NCBI RefSeq assembly: GCF_000012645.1
Contig: NC_007577.1
Location: 682,001-746,000, forward strand
From: Prochlorococcus marinus str. MIT 9312
Lineage (GTDB): Bacteria; Cyanobacteriota; Cyanobacteriia; PCC-6307; Cyanobiaceae
DNA: 64,000 nucleotides
Reading direction: 5' to 3'
Shown here: one piece after another, positions 44,416-53,099 of the stretch
Layout: every line of letters begins with the position of its first letter
Numbering within the stretch: the stretch's first letter is position 1
The notes under the pieces: model-generated
Told to the model about the DNA's origin: nothing
The model's database searches: none
What the model saw: the letters and a program-made list of their open reading frames with translations, nothing else
Position numbers and translations under genes: made by a program

Positions 44416-45834
44416 ATGTCCAAGGCGCATTTTGGTTTAGTAGGTCTTGGTGTTATGGGCGAAAATTTAGTTCTTAACGCAGAAAGAAATGGATTTTCAA
44501 GTGTAGTTTTTAATAGAACTTATTCAAAAACTGAAGAATTTTTACAAGGTCGAGGCCTTGGGAAGAATATAGAGGGAGCTGAAACTCTTCAAGAATTTGT
44601 CAATAAGCTAGAGAGACCCAGAAGAATTTTAATGATGGTAAAAGCTGGACCAGCAACAGATGCGGTTATAGAAAACATTTCTGGATATCTCGAGGAAGGA
44701 GATTTATTGATAGATGGCGGTAATTCTCAATTTAAAGATACAGAAAGAAGGGTGAATACTCTTGAAAGTAAAAGTTTTGGATACATTGGAATGGGAGTTT
44801 CAGGTGGTGCAAAAGGAGCTCTTGAAGGGCCAAGTATGATGCCTGGCGGTACTAAAGCTTCATATGATGCAATAGAAAGCTTATTAACAAAAATGGCTGC
44901 CAAAGTTGAAGACGGGCCATGTGTTGCATATGTTGGACCAGGAGGCTCAGGTCATTTTGTAAAAACTGTTCATAACGGAATTGAATATGGAATTGAACAA
45001 ATACTTGCAGAAGCTTATGACCTTATGAAGAGAGTCAAAGGTATGAACGGTCAGCAAATGTCAGAGGTATTTGGTATTTGGAATAATACTGATGAATTAG
45101 CTTCTTATCTTGTTGAGATTACGGAGATTTGTCTAAATACAAAAGATGAGATAACTGGTGATGATGTCGTGGAGAAAATATTAGATAAAGCTGGCCAGAA
45201 AGGTACTGGTTTATGGACTGTTGTAAGTGCTTTAGAACTGGGGGTGTCAGTCCCAACTATTTATGCTTCTTTAAATGCAAGAGTAATGAGTTCTTTAAAA
45301 GAGCAACGTAGTGAGATTGAAAAAACTATTCCATCTAAAGAGATAGAGGATTTCGATTTAGGAAATATATCTGATGGAATGAAACCTTTATTTGATGCTG
45401 TAGTCCTTGCCACAATAGCTAGCTATGCTCAAGGTATGGACATTTTAAGAGAAGCATCTACAGTATATAACTATGGTTTGAATATGCCGTCAATTGCTCA
45501 AATATGGAAGGGTGGTTGCATAATTAGATCAAAATTATTAAGTAAAATTCAAGATGCTTATAACAAAGATCCTAATTTAAAAAATTTAATTTTTGATGAT
45601 TGGTTCAATAATGAAATTGCGACAAGATTAGATAACTTAGCTAAAGTCGTTTCTTTATCCACAAAAGCTGGTATACCAGTCCCATGTCTATCCAGTACTT
45701 TAGATTATTTGAATAGTTATAGAACCAATAGACTTCCTCAGAATCTTGTTCAGGCAATGAGAGACTGTTTTGGCTCTCACACATATCAAAGAATTGATAA
45801 GGAAGGTAGTTTTCATACTGAATGGATGAAATGA
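44416..45834 (+). CDS. gnd: 6-phosphogluconate dehydrogenase, decarboxylating
   Basis: A 472-residue NADP-dependent enzyme with GLVGLGVMGENLVLNAERNG (about 7-26), the substrate motif DGGNSQFKDTERR, GVSGGAKGALEGPSMMPGG and VGPGGSGHFVKTVHNGIEYG. It releases CO2 and gives NADPH and ribulose-5-phosphate in the oxidative pentose-phosphate pathway. The frame is open from a TTG at 44398, but the ATG at 44416 gives the standard start. It overlaps pgl. Confidence 0.96.
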   Translation: MSKAHFGLVGLGVMGENLVLNAERNGFSSVVFNRTYSKTEEFLQGRGLGKNIEGAETLQEFVNKLERPRRILMMVKAGPATDAVIENISGYLEEGDLLIDGGNSQFKDTERRVNTLESKSFGYIGMGVSGGAKGALEGPSMMPGGTKASYDAIESLLTKMAAKVEDGPCVAYVGPGGSGHFVKTVHNGIEYGIEQILAEAYDLMKRVKGMNGQQMSEVFGIWNNTDELASYLVEITEICLNTKDEITGDDVVEKILDKAGQKGTGLWTVVSALELGVSVPTIYASLNARVMSSLKEQRSEIEKTIPSKEIEDFDLGNISDGMKPLFDAVVLATIASYAQGMDILREASTVYNYGLNMPSIAQIWKGGCIIRSKLLSKIQDAYNKDPNLKNLIFDDWFNNEIATRLDNLAKVVSLSTKAGIPVPCLSSTLDYLNSYRTNRLPQNLVQAMRDCFGSHTYQRIDKEGSFHTEWMK

Positions 45835-46559
45835 TTGAAAAGGTTAAAAATGGTTATAACCTAAACATTTACAAAGACAAGTTAGAGCTATCAACAGCTG
45901 TTTTTAAATTTATTGAAAGTCACATTATTCATACTTTAAAAAAGAAATGCAGATTCAAATTCTGTGTGAGTGGAGGTTCAACTCCTAAATCTGTTTATCA
46001 GCTTCTATCAATAAGTGATCTTAGATGGGATATGGTTGATGTCTTTTTAGGAGATGAAAGGTGTGTTGATCCAAATTCAGAATTAAGTAACTCGTTAATG
46101 TTGAAAAAATCATTATTAACTAATTTTGGATCTAAAGCTTTTTTTTATGAGATTTTTAATGATTTAAAGGCTGATGATGAAGCGACAAAAAATCAATTTA
46201 TTTCTAAATTATTTGAAAAATGCGGATCAAACCCTCCAACCTTTGATTTAACATTATTAGGTCTTGGAGACGATGGTCATACAGCTTCACTATTCCCTTA
46301 TCAAAAAAATAATAACGCAGATGATTTTGTGATTTTTAATGAAGGTAAAGGATTAAAAAGAATTTCATTAACTCCAAAGGTTCTTTCAGCCTCTTCGAAG
46401 ATAGTATTTTTGGTTAGTGGAGCTTCTAAAAGAATTGCTCTTGAGAGGTTATTAGATGAAAAAGAGCCATCAGATAGAACACCATCAAAATTAATAAAAT
46501 CTATTAATCAAATTTCAATATTTTGTGATCAGGAATCAGCAAAAGAATTAGAAATTTAG
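45822..46559 (+). CDS. pgl: 6-phosphogluconolactonase
   Basis: A 245-residue lactonase with the family blocks VSGGSTPKSVYQLL, FLGDERCVDPNSELSN and LLGLGDDGHTASLFP. It hydrolyses 6-phosphogluconolactone and so feeds gnd directly upstream. The start at 45822 overlaps gnd by 13 bases; the internal ATG at 45831 makes a classical ATGA overlap with the gnd stop and may be the true start (242 aa). No zwf is in this window. Confidence 0.93.
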   Translation: MDEMIEKVKNGYNLNIYKDKLELSTAVFKFIESHIIHTLKKKCRFKFCVSGGSTPKSVYQLLSISDLRWDMVDVFLGDERCVDPNSELSNSLMLKKSLLTNFGSKAFFYEIFNDLKADDEATKNQFISKLFEKCGSNPPTFDLTLLGLGDDGHTASLFPYQKNNNADDFVIFNEGKGLKRISLTPKVLSASSKIVFLVSGASKRIALERLLDEKEPSDRTPSKLIKSINQISIFCDQESAKELEI

Positions 46560-46589
46560 TTAAAGTCTAATAATAATTAAAAGTATTTA

Positions 46590-47138
46590 ATGAATAAGAA
46601 AAAAATTTTATTCCAGAAAAAGGAGTTCGATGGTTGGGAAACATTAAATGATACTGTTATGGGAGGATCAAGTTCCGCTTTTTGTGAAATTTCAAATTCT
46701 GGTTTGTTATTAAAGGGTAATATTGTCGAGAAAGCAGGAGGATTTGTTAGTTGTAGATCGTCTATCTTTAAACCCTCTTTAAATGTATCTGAATATTCAT
46801 CCTTTGAATTAAATATTGATGGAAAAGGAAGAACTTTTAAATTTGCGGCCGCTTGTGAAGATGATCTATTAGGACTAACCGAATTTATTCCGGGTGGACT
46901 TAGGTGGATAAAATCATTCCCAACAAAAAAATTCGGAACAACAAACGTTCAAATTCCTTTTAGTGAGCTAAAACCTTCAGTAAGAGCTAATAAAGTACGT
47001 TTCCCATTTAAATTTAAGCCATCTAAAATTAAAAGATTGCAACTACTACACTCTAAGTTCGGTGATGATGGATTACTTAATAATGAGTTTAAACAGGGTT
47101 CAATAAAAGTTTTAATTAAATCAATAAGTGTTATTTGA
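46590..47138 (+). CDS. CIA30 family protein
   Basis: A 182-residue beta-rich protein with the CIA30/NADH-dehydrogenase-intermediate-associated fold signature DGWETLNDTVMGGSSSA (about 11-27) and GGFVSCRSS. In mitochondria the namesake helps assemble complex I; bacterial members are of unknown function and related to carbohydrate-binding jelly rolls. It follows pgl by about 30 bases and overlaps the next gene by 11 bases, so it is probably part of the gnd-pgl transcript. Confidence 0.8.
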   Translation: MNKKKILFQKKEFDGWETLNDTVMGGSSSAFCEISNSGLLLKGNIVEKAGGFVSCRSSIFKPSLNVSEYSSFELNIDGKGRTFKFAAACEDDLLGLTEFIPGGLRWIKSFPTKKFGTTNVQIPFSELKPSVRANKVRFPFKFKPSKIKRLQLLHSKFGDDGLLNNEFKQGSIKVLIKSISVI

Positions 47139-47514
47139 AAATCCACCTAAAAATATAGAGAGCTTAATCGCTAAGTCAGCAGATTTAACAAATAAACCTT
47201 TTGTTCATTCTGTCGTAAAAATAAATGGTGAATACGAATTCGAAGAAGAAGATATTGATTTAACAGTTAATATTTTATGTCGAGATAAAGAAGGTAAAAG
47301 ATTAGAAATTTATGATCTTGAATTAGAACTTTTTAAATCAAATAAAGAGTTGGTTTTAGTAATCTCTAAGCTTAATTTCCCTGATGAACCAATATTATGG
47401 TGTGGAGTTAAAACATTATGGATGGATAGCAATAATGGGAAAAAATGCAACTCACCAAAATACGGCGCTAGATTGGAAAATTTAGCAAATAGGATAAAAA
47501 GTTTTTTTGAGTAA
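47128..47514 (+). CDS. Conserved hypothetical protein, 128 aa
   Basis: This soluble acidic protein has a beta-rich, compact pattern with EDIDLTVNILCRDKEGKRL, then a Trp-containing FPDEPILWCGVKTLWMD. The frame starts at a GTG at 47128 inside the end of the CIA30 gene, so the two are translationally linked. No family or active site is recognised. It converges on ilvD with 21 bases between them. Confidence 0.6.
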   Translation: MLFENPPKNIESLIAKSADLTNKPFVHSVVKINGEYEFEEEDIDLTVNILCRDKEGKRLEIYDLELELFKSNKELVLVISKLNFPDEPILWCGVKTLWMDSNNGKKCNSPKYGARLENLANRIKSFFE

Positions 47515-47530
47515 GAAAATAAACTTTAAG

Positions 47531-47546
47531 CTGATTTATAAATCAG
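47531..47546. repeat. 16-bp perfect palindrome at the ilvD stop
   Basis: CTGATTTATAAATCAG is its own reverse complement and covers the ilvD stop codon in the tail-to-tail gap. It could be a weak bidirectional transcription end, but without GC pairs or T runs this is uncertain. Confidence 0.3.
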
Positions 47547-49209
47547 TAACAGCCCCTAAACTTGATGTGCTTACGATTCTCGAATATTTTGAAAGAATTC
47601 CTCTTTTGTATTTTTGTATAGGTTTTACCCAATCTTTTTTTCTTTTTTCTAATTCTTCGTCAGATAAATCAACTTCAATTAGTTGTTTTACAGCATCCAC
47701 TGTAATTAAATCACCTTGTTTTATTAGAGCAATATTTCCTCCAACAGCAGCCTCTGGAGCTATGTGACCCACAACAAGACCATAGGTACCACCGCTAAAT
47801 CTGCCATCGGTAATTAAAGCTACCTTCTCTCCTAGCCCTTGACCAACAATCGCAGATGTTGGAGCTAACATTTCTCTCATGCCTGGACCTCCTACAGGAC
47901 CTTCGTTTCTAATAACAACCACATCACCAGCTTTGATATCGTTATTTAATATCGATTTTAAACAATCCTCTTCACTTTCAAAAATCTTTGCTGGACCAGT
48001 TAATACAGGGTTTTTTACTCCGCTAATTTTGGCTACAGAACCTTCGCTCGCTAAGTTACCTTTTAATATCGCTAGATGTCCTTTTTTATAAAGAGGGTCA
48101 TCTATGTCTCTTATGACATTTTGATTTGTTGGAGGCTTATCTGGAATATTCTGTAAGTATTCTGAGATGGTTTTGCCTTCAATGTTTTTGCAATCGCCAT
48201 GAATTAATCCTGCATTTAAAAGTATTTTCATTACTTGTGGAATCCCACCTGCCTTATGAAGATCCACCGTCACATATTTACCACTCGGTTTAAGGTCACA
48301 AATAACGGGTACTTTTTGTCTGATTCTCTCAAAATCATTAATGTTGATATCTATTCCTGCAGTATTCGCAATAGCTAAGATGTGCAATACCGCATTTGTT
48401 GATCCGCCAATTGCCATAATTACTGATATTGCATTTTCAAATGCTTTCTTAGTCATTAGGTCTAGAGGTCTTATATCTTTTTCTATTGCAGAGACTAATA
48501 TCTCAGCACTTTTATCTGCACTTAGTTCTTTTTCAAGATCTTCAGCAGCCATAGTGGAACTGTGAGGAAGACTTAACCCTAATACTTCAATAACCGCAGA
48601 CATTGTATTAGCTGTAAACATTCCTCCACAGCTACCAGCACCAGGAATACAATTTTTCTCAACTTGGATTAGCCTTTCTTCATTAATTTTGCCGGCTGTT
48701 AATTGTCCAACAGCTTCAAATGCACTAACAACAGTAAGATCTTCTCCATGCAATTTCCCAGGCTTTATTGTCCCTCCATAAATGAAAATTGAGGGAATAT
48801 TCATTCTTGCAATCGCAATCATGGCACCCGGCATATTTTTGTCACATCCACCTATAGCAAGTACTCCATCCATACTCTGAGCATTGCATGCTGTTTCAAT
48901 TGAATCAGCAATAACTTCTCTTGAAACTAGGGAGTATTTCATGCCCTCTGTTCCCATAGAAATGCCATCGCTTACTGTTATGGTCCCAAACATCTGAGGC
49001 ATCCCACCTGATCTTTTTATTGACTCTTCAGCTTTTAGAGCTAACTTATTTAAACCCATATTGCATGGTGTTATGGTGCTGTATCCATTTGCAACTCCAA
49101 CAATAGGTTTATTAAAATCTTCATCATTAAATCCAACAGCTCTTAACATCGATCTGTTAGGGGATCTTTGCACACCTTGGGTTATTGCAGATGATCTGAG
49201 TTTATTCAT
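47536..49209 (-). CDS. ilvD: Dihydroxy-acid dehydratase
   Basis: A 557-residue iron-sulfur dehydratase of branched-chain amino-acid synthesis. The N-terminal part has [27 protein letters not shown] (first cluster Cys) and [17 protein letters not shown] (third cluster Cys), and the C-terminal half keeps [19 protein letters not shown]. It makes the 2-keto acid precursors of valine, isoleucine and leucine; leuB lies elsewhere in this window. The ATG at 49209 gives the conserved start. Confidence 0.97.
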   Translation of the reverse strand: MNKLRSSAITQGVQRSPNRSMLRAVGFNDEDFNKPIVGVANGYSTITPCNMGLNKLALKAEESIKRSGGMPQMFGTITVSDGISMGTEGMKYSLVSREVIADSIETACNAQSMDGVLAIGGCDKNMPGAMIAIARMNIPSIFIYGGTIKPGKLHGEDLTVVSAFEAVGQLTAGKINEERLIQVEKNCIPGAGSCGGMFTANTMSAVIEVLGLSLPHSSTMAAEDLEKELSADKSAEILVSAIEKDIRPLDLMTKKAFENAISVIMAIGGSTNAVLHILAIANTAGIDININDFERIRQKVPVICDLKPSGKYVTVDLHKAGGIPQVMKILLNAGLIHGDCKNIEGKTISEYLQNIPDKPPTNQNVIRDIDDPLYKKGHLAILKGNLASEGSVAKISGVKNPVLTGPAKIFESEEDCLKSILNNDIKAGDVVVIRNEGPVGGPGMREMLAPTSAIVGQGLGEKVALITDGRFSGGTYGLVVGHIAPEAAVGGNIALIKQGDLITVDAVKQLIEVDLSDEELEKRKKDWVKPIQKYKRGILSKYSRIVSTSSLGAVTDL

Positions 49210-49232
49210 ATTATTTGTGAACCTTTTTTATT

Positions 49233-49523
49233 CTATTGCCCCAACTCTTCAAGTTGCTTCCTCACATCAGCAATTGCAGAATTAAGTTGCTCAACTTTCT
49301 TCTCCAGATTTTCTCCTTCAACTTCATTTATATTTTCATTTGAATCAATTGCTTCAGAGCCGTCTTGAATTCTGGAGGAATACATCATTGCTTTTTGTTT
49401 TTTTTCCTCCTTTCTTTTGTCTGCTTCGGATATTAACCACCAAGCTAGACCTGCTGCTCCAATAAAAGCACCGCTTATTAATGATAAAAGATTATTTGAA
49501 GACGAATCTCTGTATTCAGACAT
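49233..49523 (-). CDS. Small membrane-anchored coiled-coil protein, 96 aa
   Basis: The N-terminus carries a Gly/Ala-rich membrane span (about 11-31, SLISGAFIGAAGLAWWLISE), followed by a basic stretch and a C-terminal coiled coil (about 72-95, LEKKVEQLNSAIADVRKQL). The general plan recalls YtxH-like envelope proteins but I cannot assign it. It lies between ilvD and the UPRT-like gene on the same strand, with 23- and 29-base gaps, so a shared transcript is possible. Confidence 0.6.
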   Translation of the reverse strand: MSEYRDSSSNNLLSLISGAFIGAAGLAWWLISEADKRKEEKKQKAMMYSSRIQDGSEAIDSNENINEVEGENLEKKVEQLNSAIADVRKQLEELGQ

Positions 49524-49552
49524 TGGTTAAATATTTACTCCTATATTCTATA

Positions 49553-50170
49553 TTAGTTCTTATCTTGAAATATAGTACTTAATCTCGATAAAGGATTCCC
49601 AATACCCGGTACTAAAACTTGTGTTATTTCGTCTTCCTCATCTATGCAAGAAGTGTAAATTACCTGATTAGGGAATAATTTCGCAATTTCATTTAAACCT
49701 TTATTTGAGCAAATAGCAGTTATTAAAAGAATTCTATTTGAATCAACACCTAATTCCTTTAATTTAATTAAAGTTTCTAATGTTGCTGATTTTGTCGTTA
49801 TTTGTTCTGAATAAAATATAACTCCTTCATTTGATTCAATAGTTTTAGGAAGTTCTCCTAATGAGAGGGTTGAATTAGGAATTACTTCTTTAGATCCAAA
49901 CCAAAGAGATAACCCTTCGGGCAACGTTGCGAGCACTTTTATTGGATAATCATTATTAATAAAGAATCCATCTGAGTCCCCATTATCAGTATTTACTATT
50001 TCTTTTTTATATGGCAGCCAATTACGTAATGCTTCATATGTAAGCCATTTCCCTAATTGCTCATATCCTGTTGAGTACAAAATATTTGGAGTATTTTTTT
50101 CTCGCAATATTGAAAGCCAATGTTTTATTAATGGATGAGGAGGAACAATAACCTTTAGTGACATTGCCAT
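49553..50170 (-). CDS. upp: Uracil phosphoribosyltransferase homologue with degenerate PRPP loop
   Basis: The 205-residue protein aligns along its length with UPRT: PPHPLIKHWLSILREK near the start, GYEQLGKWLTYEALRNWLP, LPEGLSLW, and the late VPGIGNPLSRL. However, where active enzymes have the PRPP-binding DPMxATGGS, this protein reads YSEQITTKSA (120-129), and the uracil-binding PGxGDAGDR has become PGIGNPLSR. Loss of both suggests it no longer makes UMP from uracil and may bind RNA or another ligand. The family call is sound; the activity is doubtful. Confidence 0.75.
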   Translation of the reverse strand: MAMSLKVIVPPHPLIKHWLSILREKNTPNILYSTGYEQLGKWLTYEALRNWLPYKKEIVNTDNGDSDGFFINNDYPIKVLATLPEGLSLWFGSKEVIPNSTLSLGELPKTIESNEGVIFYSEQITTKSATLETLIKLKELGVDSNRILLITAICSNKGLNEIAKLFPNQVIYTSCIDEEDEITQVLVPGIGNPLSRLSTIFQDKN

Positions 50171-50233
50171 ATATTTTCCTTTAAGATACTCTTACAAACT
50201 TTAAATACCTAAGTTCTAAAATACAGTCTTATT

Positions 50234-50746
50234 ATGATTAAATCAATTGTTTTCCCCTCACTAAAGAATGCATTAATTACTTTTTTATTCGTTGGGATTT
50301 TATTTTTTAATTCTGTAAATTCTGCATGGGCTAAAAGACCTCCTGAGATTAGAAACCAACAAGACCTTAATTTAGAGCCGGATATGCATGGTCAAGATTT
50401 AAGCGGTAACGAATACGTTAAGTTTGATTTGAATGGGTTTAATTTTAGTGACAGTAATTTAGAAGGCGCAGTGTTCAATAATAGTAAATTGCAAAACTCA
50501 AAGTTTACTGGAGCCAATTTAAGAGATGCACTAGCTTATGCAACAGACTTTACAGATGCAGATCTTTCGGATGTTAATTTTACAAATGCATTATTAATGG
50601 AGAGTAATTTTGAAGGAGCAAAAATAGATGGTGCAGATTTTACTGATGCTGTTCTTAGTCGTACACAACAAAAACAATTATGTGCGATTGCTAATGGCAC
50701 AAATAGTTCTACAGGAGAGAGTACAGAATATAGTTTAGGTTGTTAA
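50234..50746 (+). CDS. Secreted pentapeptide-repeat protein
   Basis: The 170-residue product has a signal peptide (about 1-33, ending SAWA) and then a right-handed quadrilateral helix built from A(D/N)LxX repeats (about 57-140, for example GANLRDALAYATDFTDADLS). Two cysteines near the C-terminus (about 150 and 170) could form a disulfide outside the cytoplasm. Cyanobacteria export several such proteins to the thylakoid lumen; function is unknown. It is nine bases before the CobW gene. Confidence 0.82.
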   Translation: MIKSIVFPSLKNALITFLFVGILFFNSVNSAWAKRPPEIRNQQDLNLEPDMHGQDLSGNEYVKFDLNGFNFSDSNLEGAVFNNSKLQNSKFTGANLRDALAYATDFTDADLSDVNFTNALLMESNFEGAKIDGADFTDAVLSRTQQKQLCAIANGTNSSTGESTEYSLGC

Positions 50747-50755
50747 TCATCAAAG

Positions 50756-51820
50756 ATGAAAAAAAAAAAACCAGTTATAGTTGTTTCGGGATTTCTTGGT
50801 TCAGGTAAAACAACTTTTCTAAGATATCTATTAAAAGAGAGTAATAAAAAATTTGGTTTAATAATTAATGAATTTGGTGATGTTGGAATTGACGGTGATT
50901 TGATTAAAAGTTGTGATAAATGTGATGAATCTGAAGACGACTGCGTAATCGAATTAAATAATGGATGTTTATGTTGTACTGTTCAAGATGATTTTGTTCC
51001 ATCAATAAAAGCTCTCTTAGAATTTAATCCTCCTATCGAATCAATAATTATCGAAACAAGTGGCCTGGCACTACCAATTCCCTTAATTCAAGCCCTTAAC
51101 TGGCCTGAGATTAGGTCTTCCATATACCTTGATGTTGTTGTTGGTATCGTTAATGGAGAATCAATGCTTAATGGTTCACCAATTAATGATTTAAATAAAA
51201 TAACAAAACAATATAATGAAACAGATAAAATTGATCACAACGCCACTATAGATGAACTTTTTGAGGAGCAACTAGAAGTTTCTGATATCGTTTTAGTCTC
51301 TAGATCAGATATCTTAAATGATGATCAGTTTGACGTTATAAAAAATAAAATTCAAGGAAGTCTAAACTCATCTACACCAGTCCTTAAATCCAAGAATGGC
51401 AAAATTGATTTAAATTATCTATTTGATTTTAATTTTAAAAAAGAGACTTATAAAGAATTTTTAACTGAAGAACATGACCATAATCATGTTGATCTTGTAT
51501 CAGATTCATTTAAATTAAATTATTTCCTTGAAAAAAATGACTTTGAAAAGGAGATGTCAAAAATCTTGGATGAATTAAATATTCTTCGAATAAAAGGACG
51601 TATTTGGATCCCAAACAAATCATTGCCTTTACAAGTACAAATTGTTGGAAAGAAAATTAATACTTGGTTTGAAGAAGCTCCAGAAAATTGTTGGAGACCA
51701 AATGATAATGCTGGGCTTGAATTAGTAATAATTTCTTTTGATGAAAAATCTATAAAAACTTTCAATAGAAAAATTAAAGAGAAATTTAAGATTTTAAGTG
51801 ACCCAAAAATAGCAATTTGA
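50756..51820 (+). CDS. CobW/COG0523 family metallochaperone GTPase
   Basis: A 354-residue G3E GTPase. Walker A is GFLGSGKTT (12-20); the metal-binding CxCC motif is C71-L-C73-C74; a short His-rich loop H240-D-H242-N-H244 follows; and the CobW C-terminal domain closes it. Members deliver zinc, cobalt or other metals to target proteins. A Cys-rich insert (KSCDKCDESEDDC, 51-63) precedes the CxCC motif. The next gene encodes a four-cysteine zinc-finger protein. The metal cannot be chosen from sequence alone. Confidence 0.87.
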   Translation: MKKKKPVIVVSGFLGSGKTTFLRYLLKESNKKFGLIINEFGDVGIDGDLIKSCDKCDESEDDCVIELNNGCLCCTVQDDFVPSIKALLEFNPPIESIIIETSGLALPIPLIQALNWPEIRSSIYLDVVVGIVNGESMLNGSPINDLNKITKQYNETDKIDHNATIDELFEEQLEVSDIVLVSRSDILNDDQFDVIKNKIQGSLNSSTPVLKSKNGKIDLNYLFDFNFKKETYKEFLTEEHDHNHVDLVSDSFKLNYFLEKNDFEKEMSKILDELNILRIKGRIWIPNKSLPLQVQIVGKKINTWFEEAPENCWRPNDNAGLELVIISFDEKSIKTFNRKIKEKFKILSDPKIAI

Positions 51821-51866
51821 CTTTATAGTTAGCTGTCGGGATACTTACTACAGTAGACAGTCCAAG

Positions 51867-52031
51867 ATGGAAAATCCAAAAATTGCTTTAAAACAAATAA
51901 TCTCTAACGAAGTCACATCAATTGATAAAATAAAATGTTCAAAATGTGGAGGATCGGGAAATTTCAAAACACATGAAAATTCAAGAAGAACTTGCTTAGT
52001 TTGTTTTGGTAGAGGCTACATAAACATTTAA
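51867..52031 (+). CDS. 54-aa DnaJ-like zinc-finger protein
   Basis: A short frame encodes two CxxC pairs, C24/C27 in CSKCGGSG and C43/C46 in CLVCFGRG. The CxxCxGxG spacing resembles half of a DnaJ zinc-binding repeat, as in small plastid DnaJ-zinc-finger proteins. It has no J domain. It follows the CobW gene by 46 bases, which may be relevant to zinc supply, though this is inference. Confidence 0.7.
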   Translation: MENPKIALKQIISNEVTSIDKIKCSKCGGSGNFKTHENSRRTCLVCFGRGYINI

Positions 52032-52128
52032 TAACTCATAAAGCCTTAAGGTAAAAATATTTGTTTATTAATCAATAGTACTTTTTATTAAAATTTAAAC
52101 TAATCTTCTAGTAGAAATTAATTTTTAA

Positions 52129-52383
52129 TTGGACCAATTTGCTGTAAAAGTTTTTGTAAGACTAAGACCCTCAGTTTTAGATCCAGCAGGGGAAGCTACC
52201 AAATCTGCTTCTATAAAACTTGGAGCCGAAGGAATAAAATCATTACGTATAGGAAAAATGATTGAGGTAAAAATAGAAGGTAATGGTGAAAACGAAGTAA
52301 GAGAAAAAATTGATTTATTGTGTGATAGGTTATTCGCAAATACTGTTATTGAAGATTATGAGTATTCACTAGAAAAATTATAA
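52129..52383 (+). CDS. purS: Phosphoribosylformylglycinamidine synthase subunit PurS
   Basis: This 84-residue protein matches Pur[21 protein letters not shown] (about 8-27), then [19 protein letters not shown] and a C-terminal [15 protein letters not shown]. PurS bridges PurQ and PurL in step four of purine synthesis. It starts with a TTG and ends one base before purQ. The large subunit purL is not in this window. Confidence 0.95.
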   Translation: MDQFAVKVFVRLRPSVLDPAGEATKSASIKLGAEGIKSLRIGKMIEVKIEGNGENEVREKIDLLCDRLFANTVIEDYEYSLEKL

Positions 52384-52384
52384 G

Positions 52385-53050
52385 ATGGATAATTTTACTG
52401 TAGGAGTTGTTGTCTTCCCTGGTTCTAATTGTGATCGTGATGTTTCATGGGCATTGGAAGGTTGTTTAGACATAAGAACAAAATACTTGTGGCATGAGTC
52501 TTCAGATTTAAGTGATGTAGATGCAATAGTTTTACCTGGAGGATTTAGCTATGGTGATTATTTAAGATGTGGAGCAATTGCGAGATTCTCTCCATTAATA
52601 AATGCCTTGGATGAGTTTGTTAAAAGCGGGAAAAGAGTTTTAGGAATTTGTAATGGGTTTCAAATTTTGACAGAATCAGGGTTTTTGCCTGGTGCTCTTG
52701 TTGCAAATAAAAATCTTAATTTTATCTGTGATGACGTTGAACTGGATATCGTTTCTACAAAAGGAGGTTGGTTTAATAATGGAGATGAAAAACAAACTAT
52801 TAAGTTGCCAATTGCTCATGGGGAAGGAAGATATCATTGTGATTCTGATACTTTAAAAAAACTTGTAGATAATGAATTGATCGCTTTGAGATATAAAAAC
52901 AACCCCAATGGATCCTCATTCGATATCGCAGGCATAACTAATGAAAAGGGAAATGTTCTAGGTTTAATGCCTCATCCAGAGCGAGCATGTGACGAGACAA
53001 TTGGTGGGACTGATGGTCTCTTTACATTAAAATCATTAATATTGAAATAA
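52385..53050 (+). CDS. purQ: Phosphoribosylformylglycinamidine synthase subunit PurQ
   Basis: A 221-residue class I glutamine amidotransferase. [17 protein letters not shown] is at the start, the nucleophile is C89 in [10 protein letters not shown], and the His/Glu pair lies in [12 protein letters not shown] near 197-208. It supplies ammonia to PurL. It follows purS by one base and is followed by a clear terminator. Confidence 0.97.
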   Translation: MDNFTVGVVVFPGSNCDRDVSWALEGCLDIRTKYLWHESSDLSDVDAIVLPGGFSYGDYLRCGAIARFSPLINALDEFVKSGKRVLGICNGFQILTESGFLPGALVANKNLNFICDDVELDIVSTKGGWFNNGDEKQTIKLPIAHGEGRYHCDSDTLKKLVDNELIALRYKNNPNGSSFDIAGITNEKGNVLGLMPHPERACDETIGGTDGLFTLKSLILK

Positions 53051-53085
53051 AAAAAAGACCCCCAATTTTGGAGGCCTTTTTTTTT
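53051..53085. terminator. Bidirectional terminator between purQ and fba
   Basis: An imperfect GC-containing hairpin (GACCCCC with GGAGGCC around an AATTTT loop region) is flanked by A runs on the left and T runs on the right. It would end transcription from both strands of the convergent purQ and fba genes. It is the clearest rho-independent terminator in the window. Confidence 0.85.
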
Positions 53086-53099
53086 AATTTGAGAAGAAA

